Positions 33,320 through 41,039 of a stretch of 64,000 nucleotides of DNA are shown here, in pieces. The DNA comes from Bacteroidales bacterium (GTDB taxonomy: Bacteria; Bacteroidota; Bacteroidia; Bacteroidales; Rikenellaceae), in contig CASPAC010000003.1 in assembly GCA_949419965.1 (NCBI GenBank), forward strand, positions 1-64,000. Reading direction: 5' to 3'. The position numbers were made by a program, and so were the translations under genes. Within the stretch, counting starts at the first letter, position 1. Each line of letters starts with the position of its first letter. The notes under the pieces are model-generated. The model searched no databases and was not told the origin of the DNA. It was given only the letters and a program-made list of their open reading frames with translations.

Positions 33320-33351
33320 TTGGTTTTACGCCTTGGAAAACCCTAACTTTG
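33320..33351 (+). promoter_or_regulatory. Promoter of the sigma-54 activator gene
   Basis: TTGG (33320-33323), a 20-nt spacer, then TAACTTTG (33344-33351). The leader is about 115 nt to the ATG at 33472. The rest of the 276-nt gap upstream shows nothing else I can support. Confidence 0.5.
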
Positions 33352-33471
33352 GGACGTAATCGAAGCGTCCGGAGCGGTGGTCGGAGTCTTTTCGTCCCCG
33401 GGCGGACGCCGGTCTGCGGATGCGGGGCTTCTCCTCCGCAAAAGTAGATAAAAATTCAGGAAAAACAAGTT

Positions 33472-34602
33472 ATGGCAAAGGTTTTAATTCTGGATCGTTC
33501 AAAAAGCATGCGAAATACTTTGCGTGAGCGGCTCGAATACGAGGGCTTCTCGACCGAGGCGGCCGAGGACGAGACTGCGGCATCGGAAATGTGCAGTAAA
33601 ATTCCGTTCGATGTGATCCTCTCCGATACCGGATGCAAGGTGCCCGATACGGGCGTGCCGTTCATCGTGTTGTCGGCCGAGGCGTCGATCGACTCGGCGG
33701 TCGAGGCCGTGCGCAATGGCGCCCGCGACTACCTGACCAAACCCATCGACATGAACCGGCTGCTCAAGTCGATCCACAGCACCATCGACGAGCCGGCGCC
33801 GGAGGCGCCGCCTGCGGCTGCGGGGCGTCGTCCGCGCCGCTCGCATGCCGTGCATGCGGAGCAGATCATCGGCACCTCGGAGCAGATCGGGCGTGTGCGG
33901 CAGTTGATCGATAAGGTGGCTCCGTGCGAGGCGCGCGTGTTGATTACGGGCGAAAACGGCACAGGCAAGGAGCTGGTCGCCCGCTGGCTGCACGCCAAGA
34001 GCGCCCGGGCCGCGGCGCCGTTCGTCGAAGTCAACTGCGCGGCGATTCCCTCGGAGCTGATCGAAAGCGAACTTTTCGGTCACGAGCGGGGCGCCTTCAC
34101 TTCGGCCGTCAAGCAGCGCAAGGGCAAGTTCGAGCAGGCCGACGGCGGCACGCTCTTCATGGACGAGATCGGCGACATGTCGCTGGCGGCTCAGGCCAAG
34201 GTGCTGCGGGCTTTGCAGGAGAGCAAGATCAGCCGGGTGGGCAGCGACAAGGATATCGATGTCGATGTGCGGGTAATCGCCGCCACGAACAAGAACCTGC
34301 GCGAGGAGATCGACAAAGGCAATTTCCGCGAAGACCTCTACCACCGCATCGGCGTGGTGGTGGTGCGCGTGCCGGCTCTGCGCGACCGGGCCGGCGACAT
34401 CCCGGAGCTGGTGGAGCATTTCATCCGCACGATTTCAGCCGAATACCGGGTGCCGCCCAAAAAGATGGATGCCGCAGCCTTGGCAGCCTTGCAGGCCAAG
34501 CCGTGGACGGGCAACATCCGCGAGCTGCGCAATGTGATCGAACGTTTGATTATCCTCAGCGAAGACCGCATCACGGTCGAGGATGTGAAGAATTATTGTT
34601 AG
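33472..34602 (+). CDS. NtrC-family sigma-54 activator with shortened receiver and no DNA-binding domain
   Basis: 376 aa. Residues 1-105 form a receiver-like domain with D8, the putative phospho-acceptor D52, S68 and K90. The second acidic residue is replaced (R9), and only about 10 residues separate D52 from the next core strand, against roughly 25-30 in normal receivers. The AAA+ domain (130-350) has Walker A GENGTGK (160-166) and Walker B MDEIGD. The sigma-54 loop reads GAFTSA (207-212) instead of GAFTGA. The chain ends at residue 376, right after the AAA+ lid, with no Fis-type helix-turn-helix. Some Bacteroidota relatives also lack it. Its stop overlaps the convergent phosphatase stop by 4 nt. 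Confidence 0.85.
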   Translation: MAKVLILDRSKSMRNTLRERLEYEGFSTEAAEDETAASEMCSKIPFDVILSDTGCKVPDTGVPFIVLSAEASIDSAVEAVRNGARDYLTKPIDMNRLLKSIHSTIDEPAPEAPPAAAGRRPRRSHAVHAEQIIGTSEQIGRVRQLIDKVAPCEARVLITGENGTGKELVARWLHAKSARAAAPFVEVNCAAIPSELIESELFGHERGAFTSAVKQRKGKFEQADGGTLFMDEIGDMSLAAQAKVLRALQESKISRVGSDKDIDVDVRVIAATNKNLREEIDKGNFREDLYHRIGVVVVRVPALRDRAGDIPELVEHFIRTISAEYRVPPKKMDAAALAALQAKPWTGNIRELRNVIERLIILSEDRITVEDVKNYC

Positions 34603-35249
34603 AACAGGTCGAGCAGCTCGTCGGCGCGGTCGACGATACGGTCGGCGCCGGCTTCTTCCAGTTCGGTCCGTTGTCGGAATCCCCACGTCACGCCTGCCGA
34701 GCGGATGCCGGCGGCCTGGGCCGTGAGGATGTCGATGGCCGAGTCGCCCACGAAAAGCGCCTGCTCGCGCGGGATGCCCGTAAGGGTCAGAATCTCCTCG
34801 GCCACCGCCGGATCGGGCTTCAGAGGCACGCCCTCGCGTTGCCCCAGCACAGCCTCGAAGCGGATGTCGGGAAAGAACGACCGGATTACTTTTTCGGTGC
34901 CCGCCTGGAACTTGTTGGAGGCTACGGCCAGCTTCACGCCCCGGCGGACGAGTTCGGCGAGCAGTTCGGGAATGCCGGGGTAGGGTTCGGTGCGGACGTC
35001 GAGGTGGTCGGTGTAGTAGGCTACGAAGTCGGCCCGCACCAGCGCCACGTTTTCAGGCGACCGCAGCGGCTCGGGCAAGGCCCGTTCGACCAGCCGCATG
35101 ATGCCGTTGCCCACGAAACCGCAGTAGGCTTCGTAGGAGTGCTGCGGCAGTCCGCGCAGAGCGAGCGCCGTGTTGCAGGCCACGGCCAGGTCGCCGATCG
35201 AGTCGACCAGCGTGCCGTCGAGATCGAAAATCGCCAGTCGGGTTTTCAT
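34599..35249 (-). CDS. gph: HAD-superfamily phosphatase, phosphoglycolate phosphatase type
   Basis: 216 aa. HAD motif I DLDGTLVDS (nucleophile Asp near residue 9), motif II ASNKF, and motif III/IV KPDP...FVGDSAID are all present with a helical cap. It resembles Gph, which removes 2-phosphoglycolate, but related enzymes act on other sugar phosphates. Its start overlaps the nhaC stop by 4 nt (ATGA), so the two are coupled. It is convergent with the sigma-54 activator gene. Confidence 0.88.
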   Translation of the reverse strand: MKTRLAIFDLDGTLVDSIGDLAVACNTALALRGLPQHSYEAYCGFVGNGIMRLVERALPEPLRSPENVALVRADFVAYYTDHLDVRTEPYPGIPELLAELVRRGVKLAVASNKFQAGTEKVIRSFFPDIRFEAVLGQREGVPLKPDPAVAEEILTLTGIPREQALFVGDSAIDILTAQAAGIRSAGVTWGFRQRTELEEAGADRIVDRADELLDLF

Positions 35250-36685
35250 GATTTGCGGCGTATGCGCCATCCGAGGGCCGCTACGAGAAGCGACATCAGG
35301 GGGCTGGCGATGTTGAAGATGCAGTAGGGCATGTAGACGAACGTCGAGACCCCCAGCACGGTGGCTTGCGTCATGCCGCACGAGTTCCAGGGGATGAGTA
35401 CCGAGCAGACCGTGGCCGAATCCTCGACCGAGCGGCTCAACAGGCGTGCTTCGAGTCCCCGTGCGGCGTAGAGTTCCTTGAACAGACGGCCCGAGAGGAT
35501 GATCGAGATATACTGGTCGGCCGTGCAGAGGTTGAAGAACAGTCCGGCCCCCACGGTCGAGGCGACGGCCGAGAAGGTGCGGCGCACCAGACGCAGGAAG
35601 ATGCCGGTCAGCGAACGCAGCATGCCGCTGCCCGTCATCACGCCGCCGAAGCACATGGCGCAGACGATCAGCCACACGGTGTTGAGCATGCCGGCCATGC
35701 CGCGCGTGGCGACCAGTTCGTCGAGCTGGACGTTGCCGGTTTCGAGCGCCGTGGGGCCGAAGCAGGTCATGAGCACTCCCTTGAAGCCGGAGAGGAAGTC
35801 GAGCCGTTCTATGCCGGCGACTTTGGCGATCAGCTCGGGCTGGGCTGCGATCATGGCGATGCAGGCCATGACTACGGCGGCGAAAAGCGTTACCAGGGCC
35901 GGGAGCTTGCGGGCGATCAGGATGCCCGTGGCGAGCGGCACGAGCAGCAGCCACGGCGTGATGCGGAACGTGGCGCGCAGCGTGTCGGCATAGAGTTGGG
36001 CGTGCGCTCCGGAGCCATGGTCGAGCGACAGTCCGGCTATGGTAAAGACCGTCAGTGCGATCAGCATCGACGGTACGGTGGTGTAGAGCATGTAGCGGAT
36101 GTGGGTAAAGACTTCCACGCCGACGGTCGACGAAGCCAGCACCGTGGTGTCGGAGAGCAGCGAGAGCTTGTCGCCGAAGTAGGCGCCCGAGATGATGGCG
36201 CCGGCGATCCACCCCTCGGGGAATCCCATCGCGCGGCCGATGCCCATCAGGGCCACGCCGATGGTGGCGATGGTGGTCCACGAACTGCCCGTCATCAGCG
36301 AGACCCCGGCGCAGATCAGCGAGGTGGCTACGAGGAAGAACGACGGGTGGAGGACTCTCAGTCCGTAGCAGATCATCGTCGGCACCACGCCGCCGACCAT
36401 CCACGTGCCGGCGATGGCGCCGATGAGCAGCAGGATGATGATGGCCGAGGCCGAAGCCCGGATGTTGTCGACGATGGCTTCTTCGAGCACCGTCCAGCGG
36501 CAGCCGTAGATGCCGATCGAGAGCATCGCGCAGACCGACGCGGCCGAAAGCAGCGCGATCTGGCTGCCTCCGTTGATCGCATCGCCGCCGAAACAGCGGA
36601 TGACGACATAGAGCAAGAGAGTCAACACCGCCAGCGGCACGACCGAAATCCACGGCGACGGCGTTCTTGGAGTGGAATTTTTCAT
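35246..36685 (-). CDS. nhaC: Na+/H+ antiporter, NhaC family
   Basis: 479 aa with about 11-12 hydrophobic segments. Conserved NhaC features include LICAGVSLMTGSSWTTIATIGVAL, GAIISGAYFGDKLSLLSDTT and SVLIPWNSCG near the C-terminus. It exchanges Na+ for protons at the inner membrane. A TACTTTTG box at 36709-36716 lies about 24 nt upstream of the ATG. The HAD phosphatase gene follows with a 4-nt overlap. Confidence 0.93.
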   Translation of the reverse strand: MKNSTPRTPSPWISVVPLAVLTLLLYVVIRCFGGDAINGGSQIALLSAASVCAMLSIGIYGCRWTVLEEAIVDNIRASASAIIILLLIGAIAGTWMVGGVVPTMICYGLRVLHPSFFLVATSLICAGVSLMTGSSWTTIATIGVALMGIGRAMGFPEGWIAGAIISGAYFGDKLSLLSDTTVLASSTVGVEVFTHIRYMLYTTVPSMLIALTVFTIAGLSLDHGSGAHAQLYADTLRATFRITPWLLLVPLATGILIARKLPALVTLFAAVVMACIAMIAAQPELIAKVAGIERLDFLSGFKGVLMTCFGPTALETGNVQLDELVATRGMAGMLNTVWLIVCAMCFGGVMTGSGMLRSLTGIFLRLVRRTFSAVASTVGAGLFFNLCTADQYISIILSGRLFKELYAARGLEARLLSRSVEDSATVCSVLIPWNSCGMTQATVLGVSTFVYMPYCIFNIASPLMSLLVAALGWRIRRKS

Positions 36686-36708
36686 AACCTTGATAACCTG
36701 ACCAGCGA

Positions 36709-36716
36709 CAAAAGTA
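36709..36716 (-). promoter_or_regulatory. -7 promoter box of nhaC-gph
   Basis: The minus strand reads TACTTTTG, a perfect TAnnTTTG, about 24 nt upstream of the start at 36685. Confidence 0.5.
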
Positions 36717-36731
36717 CAAAATAAAGACGAA

Positions 36732-37010
36732 ATGATGAAAACGGTTGCGGACGCGGGTGTCCGATTCTCATGCGCGATTTTGCAAAAGGTGTTGCGGGCG
36801 GCGGCCGTATGGCCGGGCAGGGTCGTGCGTTTCTATGCGGAGGGGTTTCGCGCGATGACCCTCGGCCGGACGTTGTGGATCATCGTGCTGGTAAAACTTT
36901 TCGTCATGTTCGCTCTGCTGAAACCCTTTTTCTTCGCCGATCCGTTGGCCGGAAGGGACGGGCGGCAGCGGGCGGCTTGCGTATTGGAAGAATTGACATT
37001 GAATAGATAG
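36732..37010 (+). CDS. DUF4492 small membrane protein linked to cydAB
   Basis: 92 aa. The central segment RVVRFYAEGFRAMTLGRTLWIIVLVKLFVMFALLKPFFF contains one membrane helix (about 48-66) after an amphipathic stretch, the hallmark of DUF4492. This family is found directly upstream of cydA in Bacteroidota. It ends 1 nt before cydA, so the genes are almost certainly co-expressed. A single-helix accessory subunit role, analogous to CydX, is an inference. No CydX is otherwise visible. Confidence 0.88.
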   Translation: MMKTVADAGVRFSCAILQKVLRAAAVWPGRVVRFYAEGFRAMTLGRTLWIIVLVKLFVMFALLKPFFFADPLAGRDGRQRAACVLEELTLNR

Positions 37011-37011
37011 T

Positions 37012-38583
37012 ATGGTTTCCGATTATTTGCAGACAGTCGACTGGTCGCGGGCGCAGTTCGCCATGACGGCCGTCTACCATTGGTTTTTCGTTCCGCTGAC
37101 GCTCGGGTTGAGCGTGTTGATCGCCATGATGGAGACTCTTTATTACCGTACGCGGGACGATTTCTGGCGCCGCACGACCCGTTTCTGGATGCGTTTGTTC
37201 GGTATCAACTTCGCCATCGGCGTGGCCACGGGATTGATCCTCGAATTCGAGTTCGGCACCAATTGGTCGAACTATTCGCACTTCGTGGGCGACATCTTCG
37301 GCGCGCCCTTGGCCATCGAGGGGATCATGGCCTTCTTCCTCGAAACGACCTTCATCGCCGTGATGTTTTTCGGTTGGAACAAGGTCGGCCGCGGCTTCCA
37401 TCTTGCCTCGACCTGGCTTACGGCCGTCGGGGCCAACCTTTCGGCGTGGTGGATCTTGGTGGCCAATGCCTGGATGCAGTACCCTGTGGGATGTACGTTC
37501 AACTTGCAGACCGTGCGCAACGAAATGACCTCGTTCTGGGAGGTGGCCCTCTCGCCCGTGGCTGTCAACAAGTTTTTCCATACGGTCTGCTCGTCGTTCA
37601 CGTTGGCCTCGCTGTTCGTCGTCGGCGTGAGCGCGTGGTATCTGCTGCGCCGGCGTGAGGAGAAGATGGCCCGCGCAAGCATCGCTTTGGCGTCGGCTTT
37701 CGGGTTCGTTTTTGTCGTGCTTACGGCCACCACCGGCGACCGGTCGGGTGTCGTCGTCGCCCGGGTGCAGCCCATGAAGCTGGCAGCTATGGAGGCACTC
37801 TACCGGGGCGAGGAGGGAGCGCCGCTGACGCTCTTCGGCGTGCTGCGGCCCGAAAGAGAACGGACGTCCGACGATGTTTTCCGCTTCAGTTTGGGCGTTC
37901 CTCGGTTGTTGTCCTTGATGAGTTTCCGGGATGCCGGTGCGTTCGTGCCCGGGATCGACGATCTGGTCGACGGCAACCCTGGACGGGGTATCATGCCGGT
38001 TGCCGAGAAGATGGCGCGCGGACGCGTGGCGGTGGGGGAGCTGGTATGTTACCGGGCGGCCCGCGAGGTTGGCGACCGGCCGGCGATGGAGGCCGTCGAA
38101 CGCCGGTTCGACCCGTCGACTCCAGAGGGCAGGGCGTTTCTGCGCGATTATTTCGCTTATTTCGGCTACGGCTACTTGCAGTCGCCGCAGCAGACCGTGC
38201 CCAACGTGCCGCTGCTGTTTTATTCGTTCCGCGTGATGGTTGGCGCCGGGGTGTTTTTCATGCTGTTGCTGGCGTTCGTGTGGCGGTCGAACCGCCGCGG
38301 CACGTTGGTGCGGCAGCGGTGGCTGTTGCGGGTGTGCATCTGGACGATTCCGCTGGCCTACCTCGCCTCGCAGGCCGGCTGGGTGCTGGCCGAGGTCGGC
38401 CGCCAGCCGTGGGCCATTCAGGAGCTGATGCCCGTGGGAATCGCAGCGTCGAAATTGCCGAGCGCTTCGGTCGGTGTGACGTTTTTTCTTTTTCTGGCGC
38501 TTTTTTCGGCGCTCTTGGTGGCCGAGATAAGCATTCTTCTGCGTCAGATCAAGATAGGGCCGGAAAAGATCGACAACGAGTAA
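37012..38583 (+). CDS. cydA: Cytochrome bd ubiquinol/menaquinol oxidase subunit I
   Basis: 523 aa with about nine membrane helices. Haem ligands are recognisable: H23 (AVYHWFF), H190 (NKFFHTV) and M409 (SFRVMVG). Quinol-site residues K256 and E261 (MKLAAMEALY) and GRQPWAIQELMP are conserved. It oxidises quinol and reduces oxygen at the inner membrane, giving microaerobic respiration or oxygen scavenging. The Q-loop is of the long form, since total length equals E. coli CydA. It follows DUF4492 directly; cydB follows after 31 nt. Confidence 0.96.
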   Translation: MVSDYLQTVDWSRAQFAMTAVYHWFFVPLTLGLSVLIAMMETLYYRTRDDFWRRTTRFWMRLFGINFAIGVATGLILEFEFGTNWSNYSHFVGDIFGAPLAIEGIMAFFLETTFIAVMFFGWNKVGRGFHLASTWLTAVGANLSAWWILVANAWMQYPVGCTFNLQTVRNEMTSFWEVALSPVAVNKFFHTVCSSFTLASLFVVGVSAWYLLRRREEKMARASIALASAFGFVFVVLTATTGDRSGVVVARVQPMKLAAMEALYRGEEGAPLTLFGVLRPERERTSDDVFRFSLGVPRLLSLMSFRDAGAFVPGIDDLVDGNPGRGIMPVAEKMARGRVAVGELVCYRAAREVGDRPAMEAVERRFDPSTPEGRAFLRDYFAYFGYGYLQSPQQTVPNVPLLFYSFRVMVGAGVFFMLLLAFVWRSNRRGTLVRQRWLLRVCIWTIPLAYLASQAGWVLAEVGRQPWAIQELMPVGIAASKLPSASVGVTFFLFLALFSALLVAEISILLRQIKIGPEKIDNE

Positions 38584-38614
38584 TAAAGCGGCTTCGGCCG
38601 CATGATTTTTAGCT

Positions 38615-39766
38615 ATGGATACATTGATTTTTTTGCAACATTATTGGTGGTTCGTGATTTCGTTGTTGGGGGCGCTGCTCGTTTTCCTGCTTTTCGTGCA
38701 GGGCGGGCAGGCGCTGGTGCGCTGGCTCGCCGTGGACGAGGAGGGGCGCAATCTTGTTCTTAATGCGACGGGCCGCAAATGGGAACTGACTTTCACGACG
38801 CTCGTCACGTTCGGCGGGGCATTTTTCGCTTCGTTCCCGCTGTTCTACTCGACGTCGTTCGGTGGCGCGGCCTACGTGTGGACGGCTATTTTGTTCTGCT
38901 TTGTCTTGCAGGCCGTGGCCTACGAGTACCGGCGCAAGCCCGGCAATGTCTGGGGCACCAGGACGTTCGACGCATTCCTGACGATCAACGGTCTGCTCGG
39001 GCCGTTTTTGCTGGGAACGGCTCTCTCGACCCTTTTTACCGGGGCGCCTTTTACGGTCGACCGGCTCAATCTGGCCGACCGGGGCGGCGACGGGCATGTC
39101 GTGATTTCGCAGTGGGCCACGCCGTGGCACGGACTCGATGCGTTGGCCAACGGCTGGAATGTCGTGCTGGGGCTGGCGGTCGCGCTCCTGGCCATGACGC
39201 TGGGGTGCCAGTATGCGATGAACTGTATCGACGACGGGGAGGTCGCACGCCGTGCCCGCAAGAGGATGCGCCCCCTCGCGATCGGTTTTGTGCTCTGTTT
39301 CGTCGCTTGGCTGGTGCGGTTGCTTTGCGCGGCGGGGTATGCGGTCGATCCGGCAACGGGCGCGATCGTAGTGGAACCCTACAAATACCTGCACAACCTG
39401 CTGGCGATGCCTTATGTGGCGGCCGTGTTGCTCGGGGGCGTCGCAGCCGTGCTGCGGAGTATCGTGTCGGGGTGGCGCGGTAGCCGTCGGGCCGTGTGGT
39501 GGGGCGGTTCCGGAACTATCCTGACCGTCTTGGCGCTGTTGCTGTGCGCAGGCTGGAACCGTACGGCCTACTATCCCTCGTTGGCCGACATGCAGTCGTC
39601 GCTGACGATCGGCAATTCGTCGTCGAGTCTTTTCACGCTGCGGACGATGGCCTGGGTCTCGCTTTTCATTCCGTTCGTGGCGATCTATATTGGTTATGCC
39701 TGGCGGTCGATCGACCGTCGGCGTGTGACCCGGGCCGAACTCGACGAAAGAGAACACCGATACTGA
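38615..39766 (+). CDS. cydB: Cytochrome bd oxidase subunit II
   Basis: 383 aa, about nine hydrophobic helices. FVISLLGALLVFLLFVQGGQAL, GTRTFDAFLTINGLLGPFLLG and the final YIGYAWRSID place it in the CydB family. It partners CydA; it carries no haem ligands of its own in this family. It is the last gene of the DUF4492-cydA-cydB unit and is followed by a bidirectional terminator at 39832-39858. Confidence 0.94.
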   Translation: MDTLIFLQHYWWFVISLLGALLVFLLFVQGGQALVRWLAVDEEGRNLVLNATGRKWELTFTTLVTFGGAFFASFPLFYSTSFGGAAYVWTAILFCFVLQAVAYEYRRKPGNVWGTRTFDAFLTINGLLGPFLLGTALSTLFTGAPFTVDRLNLADRGGDGHVVISQWATPWHGLDALANGWNVVLGLAVALLAMTLGCQYAMNCIDDGEVARRARKRMRPLAIGFVLCFVAWLVRLLCAAGYAVDPATGAIVVEPYKYLHNLLAMPYVAAVLLGGVAAVLRSIVSGWRGSRRAVWWGGSGTILTVLALLLCAGWNRTAYYPSLADMQSSLTIGNSSSSLFTLRTMAWVSLFIPFVAIYIGYAWRSIDRRRVTRAELDEREHRY

Positions 39767-39831
39767 AAGCGGTCGCGCCCTCTACAACGCCGGCGGCCCG
39801 GAGCAAGCCGGAACCCGACCGTAAAAAATAA

Positions 39832-39858
39832 GGCGGAACCATGCAAAAGGGTTCCGCC
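39832..39858 (+). terminator. Bidirectional terminator between cydB and fabI
   Basis: Stem GGCGGAACC / GGTTCCGCC with a 9-nt loop. TCTTT follows on the plus strand and the minus strand runs into TTATTTTTT, so it can serve both convergent transcripts. Confidence 0.8.
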
Positions 39859-39885
39859 TCTTTGTCGGATCGCTCCGGCCGGAGG

Positions 39886-40755
39886 TTACTCCTCCTGCTG
39901 TCCGAAAGGATATTGGTTCTGCTGTACGTCGTCGAAGCGCATGCCCTTTTCGTAGGTCTTCATCGCGCGGCGCGACATGCCCATCGACGAGAATCCGCCG
40001 TCGTGGTAGAGGTTCTGCATCGTTACCTTGCGCGTGAAGTCGGAGAAGAGCGTCAGCACGTAGTCGGCACAGTCTTCAGCCGTAGCGTTGCCCAGGGGCG
40101 ACATGTTCTCGGCGAACGACATCAGATCGCCCAGGCCCAGCACGCCGCTGCCTGCCGTGGTCGCCGTGGGCGACTGCGACACGGTGTTGATGCGCACGTG
40201 CTTCTCACGACCGTAGATGTAGCCGAAGCTGCGGGCGATCGATTCGAGCAGCGCCTTGGCGTCGGCCATGTCGTTGTAGCCGTAGAGCGTGCGCTGGGCG
40301 GCGATGTACGACAACGCCACGATCGAGCCCCATTCGTTGATGGCGTCCTTCTTGCGCGCTACCTGGATCGCCTTGTGGAACGAAACGGCCGAGATGTCGA
40401 GCGTTTTCGACAGATAGTCGTAGTCCAGGTCGTCGTAGGTGCGGCCCTTGCGGACGTTGGGCGACATGCCGATGGAGTGGAGCATGAAGTCGAACTTGCC
40501 GCCGAAGTGCTCCATCGTCTTGTCGATCAGGTTCTCCAGGTCTTCGACGCTCGTCGCATCGGCCGGGATGACCACCGTATTGCATTTCTCGGCCAGCTGA
40601 CCGATCGTGCCCATGCGGATCGAGACGGCCGTATTCGTCAGCACGATTTCGGCGCCCTCCTCCACGGCGCGTTCCGCCACTTTCCAGGCGATCGACTGCT
40701 CGTTGAGCGCTCCGAAGATCAGACCTTTCTTGCCTTTGAGTAATTGAGATGCCAT
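39886..40755 (-). CDS. fabI: Enoyl-[acyl-carrier-protein] reductase (NADH)
   Basis: 289 aa from MASQLLKGKKGLIFGALNEQ. A start four codons earlier at 40767 is also possible. Short-chain dehydrogenase fold with the FabI catalytic Y160-x6-K167 pair (YNDMADAK) and the ALSYIAAQRTL segment. It reduces enoyl-ACP in the last step of fatty-acid elongation. The gene is monocistronic: its own TACCTTTG box is at 40782 and a bidirectional terminator lies downstream. Confidence 0.95.
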   Translation of the reverse strand: MASQLLKGKKGLIFGALNEQSIAWKVAERAVEEGAEIVLTNTAVSIRMGTIGQLAEKCNTVVIPADATSVEDLENLIDKTMEHFGGKFDFMLHSIGMSPNVRKGRTYDDLDYDYLSKTLDISAVSFHKAIQVARKKDAINEWGSIVALSYIAAQRTLYGYNDMADAKALLESIARSFGYIYGREKHVRINTVSQSPTATTAGSGVLGLGDLMSFAENMSPLGNATAEDCADYVLTLFSDFTRKVTMQNLYHDGGFSSMGMSRRAMKTYEKGMRFDDVQQNQYPFGQQEE

Positions 40756-40781
40756 ATTTGATTCCATTTAAAAATTCAGGG

Positions 40782-40789
40782 CAAAGGTA
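40782..40789 (-). promoter_or_regulatory. -7 promoter box of fabI
   Basis: The minus strand reads TACCTTTG, giving a leader of roughly 10-22 nt depending on the start codon used. Confidence 0.6.
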
Positions 40790-40902
40790 GCGATTTTTTT
40801 TCAATTGATTGTGCCGATGCCGGAAATCAGCGTCGCGGGGTGCGGTTCGGGCCTGCGATGTGACTTTAATGCTAAAGAAAATGATTTTGTTGGGCCGGCC
40901 CG

Positions 40903-40933
40903 TTGACCGTTCGCACCGAATAGTCTATTTTTG
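40903..40933 (+). promoter_or_regulatory. Promoter of the esterase-GH105/PL11/GH28 operon
   Basis: TTG (40903-40905), a 20-nt spacer, then TATTTTTG (40926-40933), with a leader of about 100 nt to ATG 41040. Upstream lie an inverted repeat CTTTA-ATGC-TAAAG (40864-40877) and AAAATGATTTT (40878-40888), candidates for regulator binding. Confidence 0.5.
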
Positions 40934-41039
40934 TAGAACGATGATTCCGTCCGTCCGGACTGCAAGTCCGACCTGCAGCCGGATGCGGTTTTCGTCGTTG
41001 CGGCCCGGCCGAATAACCAGACTACACTTAAATTATACT

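Noticed and set aside
35366..36724. A 452-codon open frame opposite nhaC, extremely rich in His, Asp and Gly
   Set aside because: Composition is the reverse complement of membrane-helix codons; nhaC is clear on the minus strand.
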